NCBI RefSeq assembly: GCF_003751785.1
Contig: NZ_RKIE01000001.1
Span: 434,001-498,000 of the forward strand
DNA from: Frigoribacterium sp. PhB160
Lineage (GTDB): Bacteria; Actinomycetota; Actinomycetes; Actinomycetales; Microbacteriaceae
Direction: 5' to 3'
Length of the DNA stretch: 64,000 nucleotides
Shown here: piece by piece, positions 60,233-64,000 of the stretch
How positions within the stretch are numbered: the stretch's first letter is position 1
Layout: every line of letters starts with the position of its first letter
Translations under genes and position numbers: made by a program
The notes under the pieces: generated by a model
Told to the model about the DNA's origin: nothing
Seen by the model: only the letters and a program-made list of their open reading frames with translations
Database searches by the model: none

Positions 60233-61141
60233 TCAGAGGCGGGCGAGGAACTCCCGCAGCACGGCGTCGAACTCGTCGGGCCGGTCGAGGTTCGTCGCGT
60301 GGCCGGCCTGCTCGATCACGACGGCCGTGCCGTGCGCGTTCGACCCGACCGCCGCCTCCGCGTGGGTGCAGGGCCAGAGCTGGCTGTCGCGCCCGGCGAC
60401 CATGACGAACGGCACGTCGAGGCGGGCGACGACGTCGCGCCAGTCCTGCAGGCCGTGGTCGCGCAGCAGCCGTCGCGTCTCGGGCGCGTTCGCCTGGCGC
60501 ACGGCGGGCATGCCGCCGATGCGCTCGACCAGCCGCGCGACTCCCGGCCGGGCCTCGTCGACGCGGGCGCCGCGGCCCGTGTCGGGGATGCCGTCCTCGA
60601 AGAACGAGCCGCTGTCGTCGGCCGTCATGCCGTAGAAGCCGTGGTCCCAGCCGTCGGCGTTGACCATCTTCGGGGTCTGGTCGATCGTGACGACGCCCGC
60701 GAGGCGATCGGTGCCGAAGGCGTCGACCAGGGCCCAGACCGAGCTCGCGCCCATCGACTGGCCGACCACGACGACGTCGCGGAGGTCGAGCAGCTCGAGC
60801 AGCTCGTGCAGGTCGGCGCCGTGGCGCGAGACGCGTTGGCCCCAGGCGACGTCGTCGCTCTCGCCGGTCGAGCGACGGTCGACGGCCACGACGCGGTGGC
60901 CGTCGGCGAGCAGCGCGTCCGACTGCAGGGCCCACGCGGTCGCCGGCATCGCGTAGCCGGCGACGAGCACGACGGTGCGGCCGGGCGCGGGCACCGGGCC
61001 CGAGTCGGTGTAGGCGATGCGGGCTCCGTCGGTGGTGACGAAGGAGGCGACGGGCGGGGTGCCCGGCGTCCAGGGCGCGGCGCCGGGGGTCGAGGTGCCG
61101 TCGGGGGCGGGCGCGGCGCCGGGGGTCGGTGTGCTCGGCAT
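60233..61141 (-). CDS. Alpha/beta hydrolase
   Basis: 302 residues. VVLVAGYAMPATAW, DRRSTGES, nucleophile GQSMGAS (Ser about 125), Asp in MVAGRDSQLW and His in EQAGHATNLDRPDE. The first 35 residues are Pro/Gly/Thr-rich and probably disordered. The stop/start codons of the upstream oxidase and this gene share a base (TGATG), so they are coupled. Confidence 0.88.
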   Translation of the reverse strand: MPSTPTPGAAPAPDGTSTPGAAPWTPGTPPVASFVTTDGARIAYTDSGPVPAPGRTVVLVAGYAMPATAWALQSDALLADGHRVVAVDRRSTGESDDVAWGQRVSRHGADLHELLELLDLRDVVVVGQSMGASSVWALVDAFGTDRLAGVVTIDQTPKMVNADGWDHGFYGMTADDSGSFFEDGIPDTGRGARVDEARPGVARLVERIGGMPAVRQANAPETRRLLRDHGLQDWRDVVARLDVPFVMVAGRDSQLWPCTHAEAAVGSNAHGTAVVIEQAGHATNLDRPDEFDAVLREFLARL

Positions 61142-62529
61142 CAGAAGGCCTTCCCGGGGTTCAGGGTGCCCGCGGGGTCGAGGGCGTCCTTGACCGAGCG
61201 GTGCAGGTCGAGCACGCGCTGGCCGAGCTCCTGCCGCAGCCCCGGCAGCTTGAGCAGGCCGACCCCGTGCTCGCCGGTGACCGTGCCGCCGAGGGCGAGG
61301 CAGTCGTCGACGATGGCGGAGAAGGCGGCCTCGGCGCGGTCCTTGGCGGCGGCGTCTCCCTCCGGCGCGATGATCAGCGGGTGCAGGTTGCCGTCGCCGG
61401 CGTGGGCGATGTTCGCGATGGTCACGTCGTGGGCCGCGGCCGTCGCCTGGATGCGGCGCAGCATCTCGGGGACGGCGCCGCGCGGCACGCAGACGTCCTC
61501 GGTGAGCACCGGGCCGAGGCGTTCGAGCGCCGGGTAGGCGAGCCGGCGGGCCTGGAACAGGCGGTCGATCTCGACCGGGTCGGTGGCCCGCTCGACGTCG
61601 GTGCCCCCGGCCGCGGCGAAGATGTCGGCCACGTGCGCGGCGAGCTCGTCGCCGGCCGCCCCGCGCTCGTCGACGCGCGCGAGCAGCAGCGTGTCGACGT
61701 CGTCGGGCAGGCCGAGGTGCATCCACTCGTCGACGGCGCGGAGGCACGTCCGGTCGACGATCTCGAGCGCGGCGGGCACGATGCCGGCCCGCGACACGGC
61801 GGCGACGGCGTCGCCCGCGGCCACCAGGGAGGGGAAGTACCCGATCACGGCGCGTTCGTCGCGTCCGGCGAGCGGGAGCAGCTTGAGGGTGACCGACGTG
61901 ACGACGCCCAACGTGCCCTCGGAGCCGACCATGAGCCCGACGAGGTCGTACCCCGCGACCCCCTTCGCGGTGCGCCGGCCGAGCTCGACGACCGAGCCGT
62001 CGGCGAGCACGACGGTCATGCCGAGCACGTAGTCGCGGGTGACGCCGTACTTGACGCAGCAGATGCCGCCCGCGTTGGTGGCGACGTTGCCGCCGATCGT
62101 CGAGATCGCCGAGCTGGCGGGGTCGGGCGGGTACCAGAGGCCGTGACGGGCGACGGTCGCGCGCAGCGCGTCGTTGACGACGCCGGGCTGGACGACCGCG
62201 TACCGCTCGTCGACGTCGACCTCGAGCACGGCGTCCATGAGCTCGAGCGAGAGCACGACGGAATCGGCGACGGCGTTGGCCGCGCCCGAGAGGCCGGTGC
62301 CCGCCCCGCGGGGCACGACCCGGACGCCGGAGGCGGCGGCCCAGCGGACCGTGGCGGCGACCTCCTCCGTGGTGCGCGCGAGCACCACGGCGAGGGGCGT
62401 CTCCCACGGCGCCCACTCGGCGTCGTCGTGGCTGTAGCGGGCGAGGGAGTCGGGGTCGCGGAGCACGCGGTCGGCGCCGACGGCGGCCTCGAGGCCGGAC
62501 ACGTCCACGTCGGGGGAGACGATCGTCAC
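61141..62529 (-). CDS. FAD-binding GlcD/D-lactate dehydrogenase-type oxidoreductase
   Basis: 462 residues. FAD_binding_4 domain: VVPRGAGTGLSGAANAV (about 70-86), PPDPASSAISTIGGNVATNAGG (about 135-156). FAD-oxidase C-terminal domain: IANIAHAGDGNLHPLII with the metal/substrate His residues and TGEHGVGLLKLPGL. It oxidises a 2-hydroxy acid such as glycolate or D-lactate, probably at the membrane face. GTG 62529 has GGAAGGA seven bases upstream; TAAGGT near 62570 may be its -10 box. Confidence 0.92.
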   Translation of the reverse strand: MTIVSPDVDVSGLEAAVGADRVLRDPDSLARYSHDDAEWAPWETPLAVVLARTTEEVAATVRWAAASGVRVVPRGAGTGLSGAANAVADSVVLSLELMDAVLEVDVDERYAVVQPGVVNDALRATVARHGLWYPPDPASSAISTIGGNVATNAGGICCVKYGVTRDYVLGMTVVLADGSVVELGRRTAKGVAGYDLVGLMVGSEGTLGVVTSVTLKLLPLAGRDERAVIGYFPSLVAAGDAVAAVSRAGIVPAALEIVDRTCLRAVDEWMHLGLPDDVDTLLLARVDERGAAGDELAAHVADIFAAAGGTDVERATDPVEIDRLFQARRLAYPALERLGPVLTEDVCVPRGAVPEMLRRIQATAAAHDVTIANIAHAGDGNLHPLIIAPEGDAAAKDRAEAAFSAIVDDCLALGGTVTGEHGVGLLKLPGLRQELGQRVLDLHRSVKDALDPAGTLNPGKAF

Positions 62530-62746
62530 GGGGATGTCCTTCCGGGTCGGGCCAGGTCGGCTCGACCTTAGCCGCCCCCGCCTCGCCCGCGCCGCGCGTC
62601 CCGGACCCGTGCCGGCACGTCGGGCGGAGGCCGCGCCCGCCCGGGCCAGGCTGGGACCTCCCTGGGCGCCGCGGACGCGAGCGGTCCGACAGGAGTGGTG
62701 TGGTGGCGGCCCGCGTCGGCGGGCCACCGACGAGAGGACGACCGAC

Positions 62747-62920
62747 ATGGGTCTCATGGACAAGGCGAAGGCCGCGCTCGACAGCGACAAGGGCGAGAGG
62801 GCCACCGACACGGGCATCGACAAGATCGAGGAGCTCGCCTCGAAGAAGACCGGCGGCGGGCACGACGAGCAGATCCGCAAGGCCGGCGAGGCCGTCGACA
62901 AGAAGCTCGGCACGAACTGA
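62747..62920 (+). CDS. MT0933-like antitoxin family small protein
   Basis: 57 residues: GLMDKAKAALDSDKGERATD, IDKIEELASKKTGGGHDEQIRKAGE, DKKLGTN. This Lys/Glu-rich helical pattern is that of the MT0933/Rv0909-type antitoxin family. GAGAGGA lies about eight bases before the ATG. No partner toxin is beside it, so its role may differ from a classic antitoxin. Confidence 0.82.
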   Translation: MGLMDKAKAALDSDKGERATDTGIDKIEELASKKTGGGHDEQIRKAGEAVDKKLGTN

Positions 62921-62929
62921 CTCGACTCC

Positions 62930-62994
62930 CGACACCCCCGATCCTGCACGGCGCCCCTGGTTCTCGGGGTGCATCGCCGGACCGGGGGGTGTCG
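62930..62994. terminator. Long hairpin between antitoxin and MFS genes
   Basis: CGACACCCCC (62930-62939) and GGGGGTGTCG (62985-62994) pair perfectly, closing a 45-base region that can itself pair in part (GGCGCCCC with GGGGTGCATCGCC). It lies between convergent stop codons. Confidence 0.5.
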
Positions 62995-63014
62995 CACTGT
63001 CCGGGGGTCGACGG

Positions 63015-64000
63015 TCAGGTCCTGACGCGTGGTGCGGCGGGCAGCGTGAGGGTGCGGACGCTCCGCGTCGACACCGCGACGGCCGTCGCCGCGACGATGA
63101 CGACCGAGCAGGCGACGAGGGTCGGCCCCGTGCCGACCGCGTGTGCTGCCGGCCCCACGAGCACCTCGCCCAGCGGCACCGCGACGAACGAGCCGACCAT
63201 GTCGTACGAGTAGACGCGCGAGAGGGCCTCGCGCGGCACGGCCGTCTGCAGCGACTGGTCCCAGGTGATCGCGAAGACCTCGAGCGCGACGCCGCCGAGG
63301 GCGAACGCCGCGAGCAGCACGGGCAGGGTCGGCAGCAGACCGAGCGCCGCCACGGGCACGGCGGTCAGCGCCATCGTCCCCACGCCGACGGCCAGGGCCC
63401 GGCGGGGGCGCCAGCGCAGCGCGACCACCGCCCCGACGACGAGGCCGACGGTCTGCGCCGCGACGACGAGCCCCCAGGCGGCCCGCCCGAACGAGGCGTC
63501 GGCGACCACGGGCCCGAGCACGGTCGTCGCGCCGACGAAGGCGGCGTTGAGCACCATGAACTGGACGACGACGATCCACACCCACCGTCGGCTGCGGAAC
63601 TCGTCCCAGCCCTCGCGCAGGTCGGCGACGACCGAGGCGCGCGGGCCGGTCGGCGACGCCGTCCGCGGCAGTCGCAGCCGGGAGAAGAGCAGCCCGGCGA
63701 GGGCGAACCCGGCGGCGTCGACGGCGAGCCCCCACCCGGGCCCGACGAGCGCGACGACCCCGGCCCCGGCCGACGCCCCGACGACCGTGCCGCCGTTGAG
63801 GCCGAGCCGCAGCAGCGCGTTCGCCGGTCGCAGCAGCTCGGTCGGGACCGTGTCGGGCACGAGCGCGGCGGCCGCCGGCAGGCTGACGGCCGCCACCGCG
63901 CCGTTCAGCACGCCCAGGACGACGAGCGACGGGACGGTCGCCGTGCCGGTGACGACGAGCGCGGCGACGACGGCCTGGGTCGCGGCCGCGGCGAGCGACG
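63015..64000 (-). CDS. MFS transporter, N-terminus outside window
   Basis: Frame stays open to the window edge; about 328 residues visible, roughly the last three quarters of an MFS protein of the enterobactin-exporter (EntS)/MFS_3 type. VVGASAGAGVVALVGPGWGLAVDAAGFALAG and EVFAITWDQSLQTAVPREALSRVYSYD are family-typical. The latter segment is the conserved loop near helix 11. Probably exports a siderophore, drug or similar compound. Confidence 0.85.
   Translation of the reverse strand, partial: SLAAAATQAVVAALVVTGTATVPSLVVLGVLNGAVAAVSLPAAAALVPDTVPTELLRPANALLRLGLNGGTVVGASAGAGVVALVGPGWGLAVDAAGFALAGLLFSRLRLPRTASPTGPRASVVADLREGWDEFRSRRWVWIVVVQFMVLNAAFVGATTVLGPVVADASFGRAAWGLVVAAQTVGLVVGAVVALRWRPRRALAVGVGTMALTAVPVAALGLLPTLPVLLAAFALGGVALEVFAITWDQSLQTAVPREALSRVYSYDMVGSFVAVPLGEVLVGPAAHAVGTGPTLVACSVVIVAATAVAVSTRSVRTLTLPAAPRVRT

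Noticed and set aside
1-64000. tRNA, rRNA, insertion sequence, prophage or integrase
   Set aside because: I found no such gene, no transposase motif, and no flanking repeat that would suggest an integrated element.

Overview
The window is a GC-rich (roughly 73%) chromosomal segment with tightly packed, often overlapping genes. Protein types (RskA-like anti-sigma factor, class F sortase, LAXTG-type surface anchor, SipW/TasA pair, CGNR and WYL regulators, MT0933-like antitoxin) and frequent start codons six or seven bases after a TAnnnT box point to an actinobacterium. Microbacteriaceae is my best guess from gene style, not from any marker gene. I see no rRNA, tRNA, CRISPR array, transposase or phage gene, so this looks like accessory/metabolic chromosome.

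Layout. 1-5.6 kb: sugar uptake operon (FGGY kinase, cut by the window edge; SorC regulator; RbsA/RbsC-type ABC importer; deoC). 5.6-11 kb: CGNR regulator, EamA transporter, and an oxidoreductase pair in which the small subunit is fused behind an alpha/beta hydrolase, followed by a GMC flavoenzyme. 11-15.5 kb: zinc-ribbon/nuclease-like protein, HAD phosphatase, MFS transporter, LacI regulator. 15.7-18.7 kb: a large LAYTG-anchored surface protein with four TIG repeats. 18.8-19.5 kb: a deletion scar joining the C-terminal ends of a TetR and a GNAT gene. 19.8-24 kb: three glycosyltransferases, one with HEAT-like repeats. 24.1-27.1 kb: ECF sigma factor/anti-sigma pair, CHRD protein, and a sortase with a lipobox.

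27.3-36.3 kb is the most coherent metabolic unit: a TctCBA transporter, a TIM-barrel isomerase/decarboxylase-like enzyme, a DhaK-DhaL fusion kinase, RpiB, PdxA2, a divergent triosephosphate isomerase and a GntR regulator. Most of these genes overlap or almost touch. Together they suggest uptake and breakdown of a branched or four-carbon sugar acid through phosphorylated tetroses to central triose phosphates. A uronate-dehydrogenase-like SDR follows at 36.9 kb.

37.8-64 kb is a mosaic of small regulator/enzyme pairs: MFS plus CMD protein, zinc alcohol dehydrogenase, PEBP protein, VOC/MarR pair with two clear operators, a SipW-type signal peptidase fused to LamG next to a TasA-like protein, an NmrA-like protein, a two-component system whose kinase carries a frameshift, an AraC gene ending in an 8-bp tandem repeat, a WYL regulator broken by one stop codon next to a PhnB-like protein, a TetR/hydrolase pair, a PucR regulator, MFS and hydrolase genes, a GlcD-type flavoprotein, an orphan antitoxin and a final MFS gene cut by the window edge. 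Three copies of a palindromic intergenic element (about 13.0, 40.7 and 54.4 kb) are spread through the window.
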